The notes: generated by a model from the sequence alone, not told the origin. A DNA stretch of 41,736 nt from Chromatiaceae bacterium (GCA_028277905.1 JANQFI010000265.1:1-41736), one strand, 5' to 3'. Shown: positions 21,411 to 31,700, counted from the stretch's first letter. Numbers and translations are program-made.

Positions 21411-21540
21411 GTCATGACCGGACGGCATGACCGGACGTCATGACCGGGAGTCATGGACGGACATCATGAAGGGATGTCATGAAGGGACGTCATGACCGGA
21501 CGTCATGAACAGTTGTCGTGAACAGACGTCATGAACCCGG
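21411..21540 (+). repeat. Tandem array of ten 13-bp units
   Basis: Ten consecutive 13-bp units, consensus GTCATGACCGGAC, with unit variants such as GTCATGAAGGGAC and GTCGTGAACAGAC. The array sits inside a longer repeated sequence (21402-21600) that also occurs, with a single unit, at 40234-40312. The surrounding gap 21227-21796 has no gene that I can support; the gpmI promoter must lie between the array and 21797. Confidence 0.85.
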
Positions 21541-21796
21541 CTTCGACGCCGGGGCTCGTGACCAAGCCTCGCTCAGGTCGATTACGACAAGGACCGGAAA
21601 CGGGCCCGCGATCCTTGCCGTGCTGCATTGGGGTCATGGCTCCCAATTCGCCTGACTGCTCCCCCCGACCGCTGCCCGTCTCCGGGCCAGTTGCCCGGCC
21701 GGATCGGCGCTATCACGGCATCTGTACGCCGTGCGGCGGTCGCACGGACGATAAAATGCCAGCAGCACTCGACCGAATCCTTGGAGACCTGTCCCA

Positions 21797-23473
21797 ATGA
21801 CCATGCAGCTCGGCCCTTGGCACGAGGCTTACACGGCACCCGCCGGCCCCGTCGTTTTCGTGATCATGGACGGCATCGGACTGGCCCCGCCGAACGACGG
21901 CAACGCGGTGTCGCGCGCGGATATACCCACGCTGCGCCGGTTGTGGCGCGCGCATGCGTCCCTGCAGCTGGCGGCACATGGCACCGCCGTCGGTTTGCCC
22001 ACCGACAAGGACATGGGCAACTCCGAGGTCGGGCATACGATCATGGGCGCCGGTCGGGTGCTGCCACAGGGGGCCTCGCTGGTGCAGCAGGCCATCGCGG
22101 ACGGCTCGCTGTTCGCGGGCGAGAATTGGCAGCTCGTGGTGGGGCAATGCACGGGTGCCGATGCCGGCACGCTACACCTGATCGGACTCTTGTCTGACGG
22201 CAATGTGCACTCCCACATCGACCACCTCTTCGCCCTGCTGCGGCAGGCAGACGCCGCGGGCATCGCCCGGGCGCGCGTGCACCCGCTGCTGGACGGCCGC
22301 GACGTAGAGCCGCACTCGGCACTGCGCTATCTGGACAAGCTGGAGGCCCTGCTGGCGGAGATCTCGGCGCAGCCCGGGCGCGATTACCGCATTGCCTCCG
22401 GTGGCGGTCGCATGCGCACCACCATGGATCGCTACTGGGAGCGCCCGGACGTGGTGGAGGCGGGGTGGAAGGCCCACGTGCTGGGCGAAGGGCGCCACGC
22501 CAGCAGCGCCCGCGAGGCGGTGGAGGCGTCCTACGCGGACCAGGTCTCATCGGACCAGGACATCCCGGCCTTTGTCGTCGTCGATGCCGAGGACAAGCCA
22601 GTCGGCACCATCGAGGACGGCGACACGGTGCTGCTGTTCAACTTCCGTGGCGACCGCTCCATCGAGCTGTCGTCGGCGTTCGAGAACGACGACTTCGACT
22701 TTTTCCGGCGCGGACGGCGGCCAGACGTGCTCTTCGTCGGCATGCTGCAATACGACGGCGACCTGATGTTGCCCAAGCACTGCCTGCTGGTGCCACCGTC
22801 CATCGGCAACACCATGATCGAGCTGCTGAGTGCCGGTGGGGTGCCCAGCTTCCACGTCGCCGAGAGCTCCAAGTTCGGGCACGTCACCTACTACCTGTTC
22901 GGCATGCGCTCCAAGCCCTTCTCCCGTGCCTCGGTTCGGGAGGTGGGCTCAGGCGGCCTCGACCCCGCGGACCACCCGGAGATGCAGGCCGCCGCGGTGG
23001 CGGATGCCGTCATCGAAGCCATACGCTCCGGTGACTACCAGCTCATCGTCGTGAACTTCGCCAATGGCGACATGGTCGGGCACACCGGCGACCTGGAGGC
23101 GGCGGTCAAGGCCGTGGAGGCCGTAGACGCCGCCGTAGCACGTATCAGCACCGCCGTCGATACCTGCGATGGCGTGCTCGTGCTCACCGCGGATCATGGC
23201 AATGCGGAAGAGATGCTGCAGTGGAGCGCCAAGACCTCGGCATTCAAGCGCGACGCGGCCGGAAGGCTCATCGCCAAGACCAGCCATACGCTGAACCTGG
23301 TGCCCTTCGTCATCATCGACAGGCGCCATCCCCAGGGCTATGCGCTGCGCCGGGACTTGGCCAGGCCCGGTCTCGGCAACATCGCCTCCACCATCATCAA
23401 CCTCTTGGGCTATGCCGCCCCGGAGTCCTACGAGCCGTCGCTGATCCGGCCCGTGGCGGACGACCTTCGCTAG
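21797..23473 (+). CDS. gpmI: 2,3-bisphosphoglycerate-independent phosphoglycerate mutase
   Basis: GpmI, 558 residues (bacterial enzymes are usually 510-550). It interconverts 3- and 2-phosphoglycerate with two metal ions. Alkaline-phosphatase-superfamily motifs are VVFVIMDGIGLAPPNDGNAV (metal Asp), the phosphoserine in DMGNSEVGHTIMGAG, HPLLDGRDVEPHSA, ANGDMVGHTGDLEAAVKAVE and LTADHGNAEEM. The start has TTGGAGA 10 bases upstream. It converges with the AI-2E transporter gene 42 bp away. Confidence 0.96.
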   Translation: MTMQLGPWHEAYTAPAGPVVFVIMDGIGLAPPNDGNAVSRADIPTLRRLWRAHASLQLAAHGTAVGLPTDKDMGNSEVGHTIMGAGRVLPQGASLVQQAIADGSLFAGENWQLVVGQCTGADAGTLHLIGLLSDGNVHSHIDHLFALLRQADAAGIARARVHPLLDGRDVEPHSALRYLDKLEALLAEISAQPGRDYRIASGGGRMRTTMDRYWERPDVVEAGWKAHVLGEGRHASSAREAVEASYADQVSSDQDIPAFVVVDAEDKPVGTIEDGDTVLLFNFRGDRSIELSSAFENDDFDFFRRGRRPDVLFVGMLQYDGDLMLPKHCLLVPPSIGNTMIELLSAGGVPSFHVAESSKFGHVTYYLFGMRSKPFSRASVREVGSGGLDPADHPEMQAAAVADAVIEAIRSGDYQLIVVNFANGDMVGHTGDLEAAVKAVEAVDAAVARISTAVDTCDGVLVLTADHGNAEEMLQWSAKTSAFKRDAAGRLIAKTSHTLNLVPFVIIDRRHPQGYALRRDLARPGLGNIASTIINLLGYAAPESYEPSLIRPVADDLR

Positions 23474-23515
23474 CGCCCGAGTGCCGAATCCCTGCTGCCA
23501 GCGACTGTGGCGGCT

Positions 23516-24589
23516 TCAAGCGTCGGCCCCCCTGACTTGCGCCTCGGTGCGCTCGCCAATTGCGGGTCCGAGCAGAATGGCAACGGGCCGCGTCGTCGGG
23601 CTCGCATCGAGCGCGATGATCAGGGCCATCGTCAGCGGCACCGACAGGAACACGCCGATGGTGCCCAGCACCCAGCCCCAGAACAACAGCGACAGGAACA
23701 CGGCCAGGGTCGAGATGCCGAGGCCACGGCCCATGATCTTGGGCTCCAGGACGCTGCCGATCAGCGTATTCGCGGCCATATAGCCCAGCACCACCAGCAG
23801 CGTCGTCGGCAGGTCCGTCTGCACGAGGGCCATGAGCACCGCGGGGATGGCCATGAGCACGGCGCCGACGAAGGGGATGAAGTTCAGCACGAAGGCGAGT
23901 ATCCCCCAGAGCGCTGCGAAATCGATGCCGAGCAACCAGAGCCATAACCAGATGCAAGTGCCGGTGGCCAGGCTGGTCAGCGTCTTGATACGCATGTATT
24001 GGTTGATCGCGGTGACGATGCGCCCGAGGCGCGCCTCGCCCGCCGGCGAGAGTGCGAAGGCCGCCTGCAGCTTGGCCGCCAGGTCCGGCGCCTCCGCCAA
24101 CATGAACACGACGGCGAGCAGTACCAAGAGGCCCGTCGCGAAGGTGCCGCTCGCGCTGCTGAGCGCGCTGCGCACGAGACCGGTGGCGGCAGATGGATTG
24201 AGCAGATCCGGCACGGCCTCGCGGGAGTGGTCCATGCCGAGGTTCTCCAGCCAGAGCCCGGCCCGGTCGCTCAACGCCAGCAGGCGCTCCTGGTAGGTCG
24301 GCAGGCTCTCGCGGAAGCTCTCCAGTGCTCCGGTCGTCAGGAGCGCGAACAGGCTCCCGACGTCGAGGAGCACGAACAGCACGATGCCCAGCGCCAGGTA
24401 TTTCGGCACGCCGCGACCGCGCAGCCAGCGCAGTGGCGGTGTGGCCACCACCGCGATGAAGACCGCGAGCAGTATCGGTGCGAATACCGACGCACCTGCC
24501 TGGATGAACAGGACCAGGATTGCGATGGCCGCCGCGACGACCACCGCCCGAGCAGCTGGCGAGAATCCAGCGAGCGCGCGCATTGTCAT
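23516..24589 (-). CDS. AI-2E family transporter (PerM/YdiK type)
   Basis: A 357-residue inner-membrane protein with about eight hydrophobic segments. It opens with two close helices (ARAVVVAAAIAILVLFIQAG and ILLAVFIAVVATPPLRWL), has an amphipathic middle part (ESLPTYQERLLALSDRAG), and ends with the family core: FVLNFIPFVGAVLMAIPAVL, GYMAANTLIGSVLEPKIMGR and FLSLLFWGWVLGTIGVFLSV. Members export diverse solutes, including sodium/proton exchange in some, so quorum-signal transport should not be assumed. The DUF3611 gene ends 6 bp upstream, suggesting one transcript. Confidence 0.9.
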   Translation of the reverse strand: MTMRALAGFSPAARAVVVAAAIAILVLFIQAGASVFAPILLAVFIAVVATPPLRWLRGRGVPKYLALGIVLFVLLDVGSLFALLTTGALESFRESLPTYQERLLALSDRAGLWLENLGMDHSREAVPDLLNPSAATGLVRSALSSASGTFATGLLVLLAVVFMLAEAPDLAAKLQAAFALSPAGEARLGRIVTAINQYMRIKTLTSLATGTCIWLWLWLLGIDFAALWGILAFVLNFIPFVGAVLMAIPAVLMALVQTDLPTTLLVVLGYMAANTLIGSVLEPKIMGRGLGISTLAVFLSLLFWGWVLGTIGVFLSVPLTMALIIALDASPTTRPVAILLGPAIGERTEAQVRGADA

Positions 24590-24595
24590 CGCCCG

Positions 24596-25195
24596 TCAGC
24601 TGCCGGTGCCCATGGTCGCCACGCGCGCCGACCGGTACAACAGCCACAGGGAGATACCCATGACGAAGATCTCCGCGGTGAGCGTGAGCAGCAATTGATT
24701 CATGGCGATGACGTCCAGGGCCGAGATGGATTGGGATGGATCGCCGCCAATGGCGGGCGCTACCATCAGGCCCGTCTGGGGTGTGGCGAGCAGCACCGAC
24801 AACAGCCGCGACCCGGCGCCCAACAGCAGCAGCACCGAGAAGCCGATGCCGAGGATGCTGGCCCAGATGCCGATCCAGAGGGTGTTGTCGACGCTGCGCT
24901 GCGACGGTATGCGGCTCGGGTCCTGCAGCCGATGACCGATGCGTGTATAACGGTAGAACCAGAAGGTGGTGAAGAGCATGACCAGCAGACCGCCATAGGA
25001 CAGGTAATTGCTCAGGTCGATCGATTGGGCGCCGGAGCCCGACCCGCTCGGGACCACGAGAAAGATCGCGATCAGGATGGGCACGATCAACAGCAGCAGC
25101 TGGATGAAAAACCCGATCCAGCCCCCGCGCTTGAATTGTGTGCCCAGGCGCTTGGCGTCATCCGCAGACCAGGTCGCTGTGGCAATGTCGGTCAT
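24596..25195 (-). CDS. DUF3611 family membrane protein
   Basis: A 199-residue protein with four membrane segments (about 26-48, 64-84, 108-130 and 160-185). QFKRGGWIGFFIQLLLLIVP near the start and the later RIGHRLQDPSRIPSQRSVDN loop are the marks of DUF3611, a family frequent in cyanobacteria and some phototrophic proteobacteria; its function is unknown. The frame is open to 25501, but the ATG at 25195 has GAGGAC before it and starts where the family does. It likely shares a transcript with the AI-2E transporter (6-bp gap). Confidence 0.85.
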   Translation of the reverse strand: MTDIATATWSADDAKRLGTQFKRGGWIGFFIQLLLLIVPILIAIFLVVPSGSGSGAQSIDLSNYLSYGGLLVMLFTTFWFYRYTRIGHRLQDPSRIPSQRSVDNTLWIGIWASILGIGFSVLLLLGAGSRLLSVLLATPQTGLMVAPAIGGDPSQSISALDVIAMNQLLLTLTAEIFVMGISLWLLYRSARVATMGTGS

Positions 25196-25292
25196 GGTTG
25201 TGTCCTCGCTTGTCGTTGGTCGCTCGTCGGGTTGATTGCCGCTCATACGGCAAGGAACGAAAAGATCAGCTGCGCCGCTGGCGTCCCTGGGT

Positions 25293-25763
25293 CTAGCGCG
25301 ACCGCCGCTCGCAGCGCGCCGGCAGGAGTCGGGCCGGCAGCGTGCTGTGCTCGCAGCTCCAGACGACACCCGTGACGGTTTCGATCGGCGAGTAGACCAG
25401 GCAGTCGGCGTCGCCGATGGCGGCGATATCGAAGCGCACGTGCAGGCTGCCGGGCGTCGGCTCGGCAGCAACTCGGATGCTCGCGACGGGGGCCGGCCCA
25501 TAGCGCTCTGGAGGGGGGAAGCCGGCTTCGCGGTTGTCGGCCGGGAATCGGCCGTGCGCCGCGCGATAGGCTGCGATCTCCCGCAGCATCGGCTCGGATC
25601 GCGCGAGCGCGACGGCGATCTCGGCTCTTATGGCGGCATAGTACACGGCCGGCACGGCCAAAGTCATCAGAATGCTGACAATCGCCAAGACCAAGAGGAT
25701 ATTGTTCAGGCGCCGCCGGCCCTGGCGACGCTCGGCGCGGGCTCGTCGATGCCGGGTCGTCAC
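25293..25763 (-). CDS. Membrane-anchored pilin-like protein
   Basis: A 156-residue protein with a basic N-terminus (TTRHRRARAERRQGRRR), one hydrophobic helix (about 20-43) continuing into RAEIAVALARSEPMLREIAA, and a beta-rich globular part with two cysteines (DADCLVY and VVWSCEH). Fold and the helix-to-loop segment AAYRAAHGRFPADNREAG resemble type IVa pilins (pilin domain). The helix lacks the prepilin Gly/Phe cleavage site and Glu5 (it reads LNNILLVLAIVSILMTL), so it is probably a permanent membrane protein and not an assembled pilin. It overlaps the upstream HAMP gene by 4 bases (ATGA), so the two are coupled. Confidence 0.75.
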   Translation of the reverse strand: MTTRHRRARAERRQGRRRLNNILLVLAIVSILMTLAVPAVYYAAIRAEIAVALARSEPMLREIAAYRAAHGRFPADNREAGFPPPERYGPAPVASIRVAAEPTPGSLHVRFDIAAIGDADCLVYSPIETVTGVVWSCEHSTLPARLLPARCERRSR

Positions 25764-26314
25764 TCGTCGCTCCGGCGCGGCCCCTCGTCGCAGCCGAGAC
25801 CGATCTCATGAAGCCCTGTGCCCAGGTCGATCAATCGCTCGGCCAGGGCGTCGCGATCGGCATCATAGGGGTCGATCCCACTGAGGCTCTCTCGCAGCTC
25901 CCTGATCCGCGCTTCCAGCGCATCCAGGCTCTGGTTGGTCTCGGCGATCAGGTCTTCGAAATACTCCCCGTCGCGCACCGCGACCCGCTGCGACAGATCT
26001 CCCGCGGCAAGCGACCTCAGCACCCGTCTCACGCCGAGCACCGGCCCGAGGATCCGCTTGCCGGTCAGTACCGAGAACAACAAGGCTACCGCCAGCAGCA
26101 GCGCCTCCACCGCGGCGACGGCGAGCGGATACCAGGGGCTCAGGCCCACGCCCTGTATCGATGGGTGCAGCAGGAAGGCGCCGAGCAGGATCAGGTTCAC
26201 AAGAATGACGGCGATCAGCACGGCGGTGAAGGGGGCGCCGAACCCAAGCGGAACGTCCAGGATCAGCCGGCGACGGCGCTCCGGCCTGGCGTATGCGGGG
26301 CCTTGCTTGCTCAT
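25760..26314 (-). CDS. Two-helix membrane protein with HAMP domain
   Basis: A 184-residue protein with two membrane helices (about 27-48 and 60-84), followed by a HAMP linker (about 85-135: TGKRILGPVLGVRRVLRSLA, then GDLSQRVAVRDGEYFEDLIA) and a coiled coil; it ends without kinase, cyclase or MCP signalling domain. The periplasmic loop is only about 10 residues (HPSIQGVGLSP), too short for a ligand domain. I chose the ATG at 26314 because upstream sequence in the frame is non-coding in character. Translationally coupled to the pilin-like gene, it may form a small two-protein membrane sensor with it; that role is inferred. Confidence 0.75.
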   Translation of the reverse strand: MSKQGPAYARPERRRRLILDVPLGFGAPFTAVLIAVILVNLILLGAFLLHPSIQGVGLSPWYPLAVAAVEALLLAVALLFSVLTGKRILGPVLGVRRVLRSLAAGDLSQRVAVRDGEYFEDLIAETNQSLDALEARIRELRESLSGIDPYDADRDALAERLIDLGTGLHEIGLGCDEGPRRSDE

Positions 26315-26476
26315 CGACCCGGCGCCTCGGCCAGGCGAGCGCCGGCGGGTGGCGAGCTGGACCGGGAATGTCCGCACTGGGCGGGCGCCGATGCACGGCG
26401 GCTCTTTGCTCGGTGAATCTGGTGGGTATGCGGCGGCATGGTTGCGTGCTCGAGGGTGCTGGCGCTGCGGCGCGCC

Positions 26477-26510
26477 GGGCGAGATCCTCGCCCGCGGCCT
26501 GGCCCGCGGG
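26477..26510. repeat. Two GC-rich hairpins in the 640-bp gap before the RND adaptor
   Basis: GGGCGAG/CTCGCCC around ATC (26477-26493), then CCCGCGG/CCGCGGG (26491-26510), sharing three bases, so the two folds exclude one another. No T-run follows, so a simple intrinsic terminator is unlikely. The rest of 26315-26956 holds a diverged family A repeat (26518) and a putative -10 TATGAT at 26830, and no supported gene. Confidence 0.4.
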
Positions 26511-26517
26511 CTGGGCC

Positions 26518-26692
26518 TAAGATTTTTGTCGATTTTCAGACCAGCTTGCTTGTCTTTGCGCCCGCCTGCAGCGTCGCGCCAACGGCCGCATCGCGCGACT
26601 CTGCGCCTGTTGGCACGGCTTGCAGGCAGGCGAGAACAGGGCGCAATCTGGTATGAGAATCTCCGGTATGAGAATCTCCGGCGATCGCCCAA
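26518..26692 (+). repeat. Family A repeat, diverged copy 5
   Basis: The left end TAAGATTTTTGTCGATTTTC and right end CGGCGATCGCCCAAG align to the ends of the intact copies; the middle keeps CTTGCTTGTCTTTGCGCCCG and the opposite arm. It carries a private direct duplication, GGTATGAGAATCTCC twice in a row (26650-26679). Both flanking TA marks are partly lost, so this looks like the oldest copy. Confidence 0.65.
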
Positions 26693-26956
26693 GTTTAGGG
26701 AGATTGTCGCCGGCCGCCTATGCTGCGGACTGTATTGCGGCGCGTCGGTCCGCCGGCCATCGAGGTCATCGATCAAGACGATCATCCTGCTGTGCCGGCA
26801 CATCCGCGAAACGGCCGTCGCCCGAGTGCTATGATCCACCCCCCGGATCCGCCCCCCGTCGGGCGACCGCTCCTGGCCCCGATGCCCTCCGCGACACCTA
26901 GCCCTGTTACGCTGGCGCCATGCCCCAGGGCGCCGCCCAAGCTGAAGCGAGTCCCC

Positions 26957-28351
26957 ATGCAGTCATTCGTTCGGATACCGGTTGGAGGCAACACCAGGTC
27001 TGAGGTTGGCCCCGGAGCAGCTGCCCGCGGTTCTGCCGCATTGGCATCGCTGCTTGTCGCGGCGCTCGCCGGTTGCGGCGCGGACCAGGCGCAGCAAGGT
27101 TCCCCCGAGCCGCCGGCGGTGGGCGTTATCGAGGTCAGCGAGCAGAAGGTGAGCCCCTTCTTCGAGTTCGTCGGCAAGACCCGCGCCGCCGAGACGGTGG
27201 CGCTCCGGGCGCGGGTGACGGGCTTCCTCGAGGAGCGCAACTTTCAGGAGGGCGGCGCCGTCGAGAAGGAGCAGGTGCTGTTCCAGATCGAGCCGGAGCA
27301 GTATCAGGCGACGCTGTCCCAAGCCGAGGCGTCTCTGGGCGCCGCCGAGGCCTCGCTCAACCGTGCCGAAGTCGATCTCAAGCGCTACCAGGAGCTGCGC
27401 AGGAACAACAACGTGAGCCAACAGGAGGTGGACAAGACCCAGGCCGAGGTGCTGGTGCAGCAGGCCGCGGTGGAGACGGCCAGGGCCGACATCGAGAAGG
27501 CCAGGCTCAACGTCGACTACACCGACGTGATCGCCCCCATCGCCGGGCGCATCGACGCCGCCGCCTTCGACGTGGGCAACCTGATCGGGCCGGACTCCGG
27601 CGTGCTGGCCACCATCAATCGAATGGACCCGATCAAGGTCACCTTCTCGATCTCGGAGACCTGGTTCTTCGAGCTGTCGCGGGCCGAGGTCGAGGCCGAG
27701 CGCGCCGGCAAGAGCACGGACGAGTGGACCCATGTGCCCCTGATCAGGCTCCCGGACGGCAGCCTCTACGAGCACCCGGGCGAGTTCGACTTCGTCGACA
27801 ACAAGGTCGACGAGAAGACCGGCACAGTCACCGCACGCGCCGTGTTCGCGAATCCGGATCTGCTGCTCTTGCCGGGTCAGTTCGTCACCGTGGTGATCGA
27901 GCGCAAGGAGGCCGTGGACCGGGTGCTGATCCCGCAGGCGGCGGTCCTGACGGATCAGGGGGGCACCTATGTGCTGGCGGTCAACGACGAGGATGTTGTC
28001 GAGACGCGGCGCATCGAGACCGGCCAGCGCTTCGGCCCGAGTCTGGTGGCTGAGCAGGGACTGGAGGCCGGTGAGCGCATCGTGCTCTACGGCATCCAGA
28101 GGGTGCGCCCGGGGCTGACCGTGAAGCCGGAGCCGGCGGCTATGCCGAGCGACCCGATGGACAGCTCGACCGAGGTGTCGGTCGCGGCTGAGGATACTGC
28201 TCAGCCGGCCCCTGCCGCCGGTCCCGGCGCCGGCGCCGAGACGGCTGACGGCAAGGCTCCAGACAGCGGGGACGCCGCAGGGCAAGCCGACGAGGAAGCC
28301 ACCGAAGACCAATCGGACGGCGAACAGGATCCGGAGGAGGCGGGAGATTAG
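26957..28351 (+). CDS. RND efflux periplasmic adaptor lipoprotein
   Basis: A 464-residue membrane fusion protein of the AcrA/MexA type, joining the inner-membrane pump to an outer-membrane channel. A lipobox LAALAGC-like stretch (ALAGC, Cys40) follows a hydrophobic signal. Then come the barrel-sandwich half (VGKTRAAETVALRARVTGFL), a coiled-coil hairpin (about 115-190, QYQATLSQAEASLGAAEASL onward), the second half (DVIAPIAGRIDAAAFDVGNL) and the beta barrel (PGQFVTVVIERKEAVDRVLI). The C-terminus bears an unusual acidic Ala/Pro-rich tail of about 80 residues. The frame is open upstream to 26720; the ATG at 26957 is the one that gives a signal peptide. The TAG stop is shared with a family A repeat; the pump gene starts 351 bp later. 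Confidence 0.92.
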   Translation: MQSFVRIPVGGNTRSEVGPGAAARGSAALASLLVAALAGCGADQAQQGSPEPPAVGVIEVSEQKVSPFFEFVGKTRAAETVALRARVTGFLEERNFQEGGAVEKEQVLFQIEPEQYQATLSQAEASLGAAEASLNRAEVDLKRYQELRRNNNVSQQEVDKTQAEVLVQQAAVETARADIEKARLNVDYTDVIAPIAGRIDAAAFDVGNLIGPDSGVLATINRMDPIKVTFSISETWFFELSRAEVEAERAGKSTDEWTHVPLIRLPDGSLYEHPGEFDFVDNKVDEKTGTVTARAVFANPDLLLLPGQFVTVVIERKEAVDRVLIPQAAVLTDQGGTYVLAVNDEDVVETRRIETGQRFGPSLVAEQGLEAGERIVLYGIQRVRPGLTVKPEPAAMPSDPMDSSTEVSVAAEDTAQPAPAAGPGAGAETADGKAPDSGDAAGQADEEATEDQSDGEQDPEEAGD

Positions 28352-28522
28352 GCGATTGCCGGAAACAAAGATACCGAATGGCGCAGGATTCTCGTCCGCC
28401 TTCGCGAAGCGGCAGCGCGTGCATAAGCGCGTGCATAGTCGTTCTCTGTGCGCGCTGCCGCGACAAAGCAGGCGGGCGAGAAGACAAGCCAGGCGTTAGG
28501 TTTGTTGACAGAAATCGCCTTA
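28349..28522 (-). repeat. Family A repeat, copy 2, inverted, in the adaptor stop codon
   Basis: A 174-bp copy in the opposite orientation: it begins TAGGCGATTGCCGGAAACAA at the stop codon of the adaptor gene and ends GTTGACAGAAATCGCCTTA. Its centre has an additional GCGTGCATAAGCGCGTGCAT duplication that explains the extra 12 bp. Orientation relative to the gene differs from the copies in cvpA and the pump gene, although all three sit in the stop codon. Confidence 0.85.
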
Positions 28523-28534
28523 GCTTCCTAGTCA

Positions 28535-28590
28535 GCGAATAAGCGCAGCGCATTCGCGAGCCGGCGGTGGATGCGCTGCGCTTGGTCACC
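28535..28590. repeat. Pair of REP units in opposite orientation (BIME-like)
   Basis: Unit 1 (28535-28557) is GCGAAT-AAGCGCAGCGC-ATTCGC-like; unit 2 (28566-28590) is the inverse, GGTGGATGCGCTGCGCTTGG ending TCACC. They share the AAGCGCAGCGCAT core with the REP unit at 35200. Together with the family A repeat they fill most of the gap between the adaptor and pump genes. Confidence 0.65.
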
Positions 28591-28702
28591 CTAGCTTCCC
28601 TGCCGCCTCAAACCTTTTTGCCCTCAATGCGCCGGGCAGCCGCGTGAACCGCGATTCGTCGGCGCGTGTCGCGCCAGGTTGCGCCGTCGAGAGAGCCGCC
28701 CG

Positions 28703-31700
28703 ATGCCCATCTCCAAGTTCTTCATCACCCGCCCGAAGTTCGCCTTCGTCATCTCCATCGTCATCTCGCTGGCGGGCCTGCTCGCGCTCATGGGCCTGCC
28801 GGTGGCCCAGTTCCCGGAGATCACGCCACCGACGGTGAGCGTCAGCACCCAATACGCCGGCGCCAGCGCCGGGGTCGTCGAGCAGACCGTCGCCGCGCCC
28901 ATCGAGCAGGAGATCAATGGCGTCGAGGACATGATCTACATGTCCTCCAAGTCCGACAACGACGGCCGCTACAACCTCACCGTGACCTTCGACATCGGCA
29001 CCGACGCCGATATGGCGCAGGTGAAGGTCCAGAACCGGGTCGCCCAGGCGGAGCCCAAGCTGCCGGAGGAGGTCCGCCGGCAGGGTGTCAAGACCGAGAA
29101 GCAGTCCACCAACATGCTGCTGATCGTGAACCTCTACTCGCCGGACGAGACCTACGACGCCCTGTACCTGAACAACTATGCCACCATCAACGTCAAGGAC
29201 CCGCTCGGGCGGGTCAAGGGCGTCGGCAAGGCGGATATCCTGGGCGTCATGGACTACGGCATGCGCTTCTGGCTGAAGCCGGACCGCATGACCGCGCTCG
29301 GCGTCAGCGTCGCCGACATCCAGAACGCCGTCGCCGAGCAGAACGTGCAGGTCCCGGCAGGCCAGATCGGCGCGCCGCCGGCGCCGACGGATCAGCAGTT
29401 CCAATACACGGTCACTACCAAGGGGCGGCTCACGGAGGTCGAGGAGTTCGCCAACATCATCATCCGCATGCAGCCGGACGGCTCGGCGATCCGGGTCAAG
29501 GATGTCGCCCGGGTCGAGCTGGGTGCCCAGGCCTACTCCGCCGCCGGTCGCCTGGACGGCCGGCCGGCGGTGGTGCTGGCGGTCTATCAGACCCCGGACG
29601 CCAACGCGCTCGCCACCGCCGAGGCGGTCAAGGCGCGGCTCGAGGAACTGGCGGAGCGCTTCCCGGAGGGCATGGAGCACGCGGTCCTCTATGACACCAC
29701 CAACTTCATCAAGGCGTCCATCGACGAGGTGGTGGAGACGCTCTTCATCGCCGTGGTCCTGGTGGTGCTGGTGGTGTTCATCTTCCTGGGCGACTGGCGC
29801 TCGACCCTGATCCCCGGCATCGCCATCCCGGTGTCGCTGATCGGCACCTTCGCGCTGCTCGCGGCCTTCGGCTTCACGCTCAACACCATCGTGCTGTTCG
29901 CGCTGATCCTGGCCATCGGCATCGTCGTGGACGACGCCATCATCGTGGTCGAGAACGTGCAGCGGCTGATGGACGAAGAGGGGCTCGACCCCAAGGCGGC
30001 GACGGCGAAGGCCATGGACCAGGTGGGCGGCGCCATCATTGCCACCACGCTGGTGCTGCTCGCGGTGTTCGTGCCCGTCGGCTTCATGCCCGGCATCACG
30101 GGTCAGCTCTACCAGCAGTTCGCGGTGACCATCTCGGTGTCGGTGGCCATCAGCTCCATCAATGCGCTGACCCTGAGCCCGGCGCTCTGCTCGGTGCTGC
30201 TGAAGCCCGGCCAGGAGCCCCTCAAGTGGCTCGGCTGGTTCAATGTGCTCTTCGGCAAGCTCACCGAGGGCTATACGGCGGCGGTGAAGACGACGGTGCG
30301 TCGGGCCTTGCTGATCTCGCTGATGTACCTCGGGCTGATCGCCGGCACGGTCTGGATGTTCACCAACCTGCCGTCCGGCTTCCTGCCGGAAGAGGACCAG
30401 GGCTACTTCTTCATCGAGGTGCAGCTACCGGACGCGGCCTCGCTCACCCGCACCGAGACGGCGCTGGACCGCTTGGAGCAGCAATTGCTGGAGATCCCAG
30501 GCCTCACCAACGTGATCTCCGTGTCCGGTTACTCGCTGCTGAATGCTGCCTTCGGCTCCAACAGCGCGCTGGTCATCCCGATCCTTGCGCCCTGGGAGGA
30601 GCGGCAGACGCCCGAGACGCAGCTCCGCGGCATCGTCGCGCAGGCCCAGCGCCTCGCCGCCGAGACCGCCGACGCCAACATCATCCCCTTCGTGCCGCCG
30701 GCCATCCCGGGGCTCGGCAACTCGGGCGGCTTCAGCTTCGTGCTGCAGGACTTCACCGGCGGCGACATCGACGAGTTCGCATCCGTGATGCGCGGCTTCA
30801 TCGTCGCCGCCAACGAGCAACCGGCCATCGGCTCCGCCTACAGCACCTTCCGCGCCGACGTGCCCATGCTCTACCTGGACATCAACCGCGACAAGGTCGA
30901 GACCCTGCAGGTGCCCATGAGCGAGGTCTTCACCACGCTGCAGGCGCAGCTCGGCTCGGTCTATATCAACGACTTCAACAAGTTCGGCCGCACCTGGCGG
31001 GTCATGGCGCAGGCCGAGGGCGACTTCCGCAGCCGGCCGAGCGACATCGTGCGGCTGTACGTGCAGAGCAAGGAGGGCGACATGGTCCCGGTGGCCACCC
31101 TGGCCGAGGTCGAGACCCGCACCGGCCCGCAGATCGTGCCGCGCTACAACCTGTTCCGCTCCGCCGACATCTCCGGTGACGCCGCCGCAGGCTTCAGCTC
31201 CGGCCAGGCCATCGCGGCCATGGAGGAGACCGCCCGCGACACCCTGCCCAGCGGCTTCGGCTACGAGTGGACCAGCATGAGCTACCAGGAGATCAGGGCC
31301 GCGGGTCAGGCGCCCATCATCTTTGGGCTGGCCCTGTTGTTCGTCTACCTGTTCCTGGTGGCCCAGTACGAGAGCTGGTCCATCCCGCTCGCGGTGCTCT
31401 TGGCCGTGCCTGTCGCCGTCGCCGGCGCGCTCGCCGCGACCGGCGTGGCGGGGCTCGATGTCAACCTCTACACCCAGATTGGGCTGGTCATGCTCATCGG
31501 ACTCGCGGCCAAGAACGCCATCCTGATCGTGGAATTCGCCAAGGAGCAGCGCGAGACCGAGGGACTCAGCATCTACGATGCCGCCGTCAAGGCCGCGCGC
31601 CTGCGCTTCCGCGCCGTGATGATGACCGCGCTCTCTTTCCTGCTCGGCATCCTGCCGCTGGTCGTCGCCACCGGCGCCGGCGCCGGCTCGCGCGTGGCCT

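Noticed and set aside
21411-21540. CRISPR array
   Set aside because: Units of 13 bp are contiguous without spacers, and no cas genes are near.
24736-25375. Plus-strand frames over DUF3611 and the pilin-like gene
   Set aside because: They lack any recognisable domain, while the minus-strand frames have ribosome sites and membrane helices.
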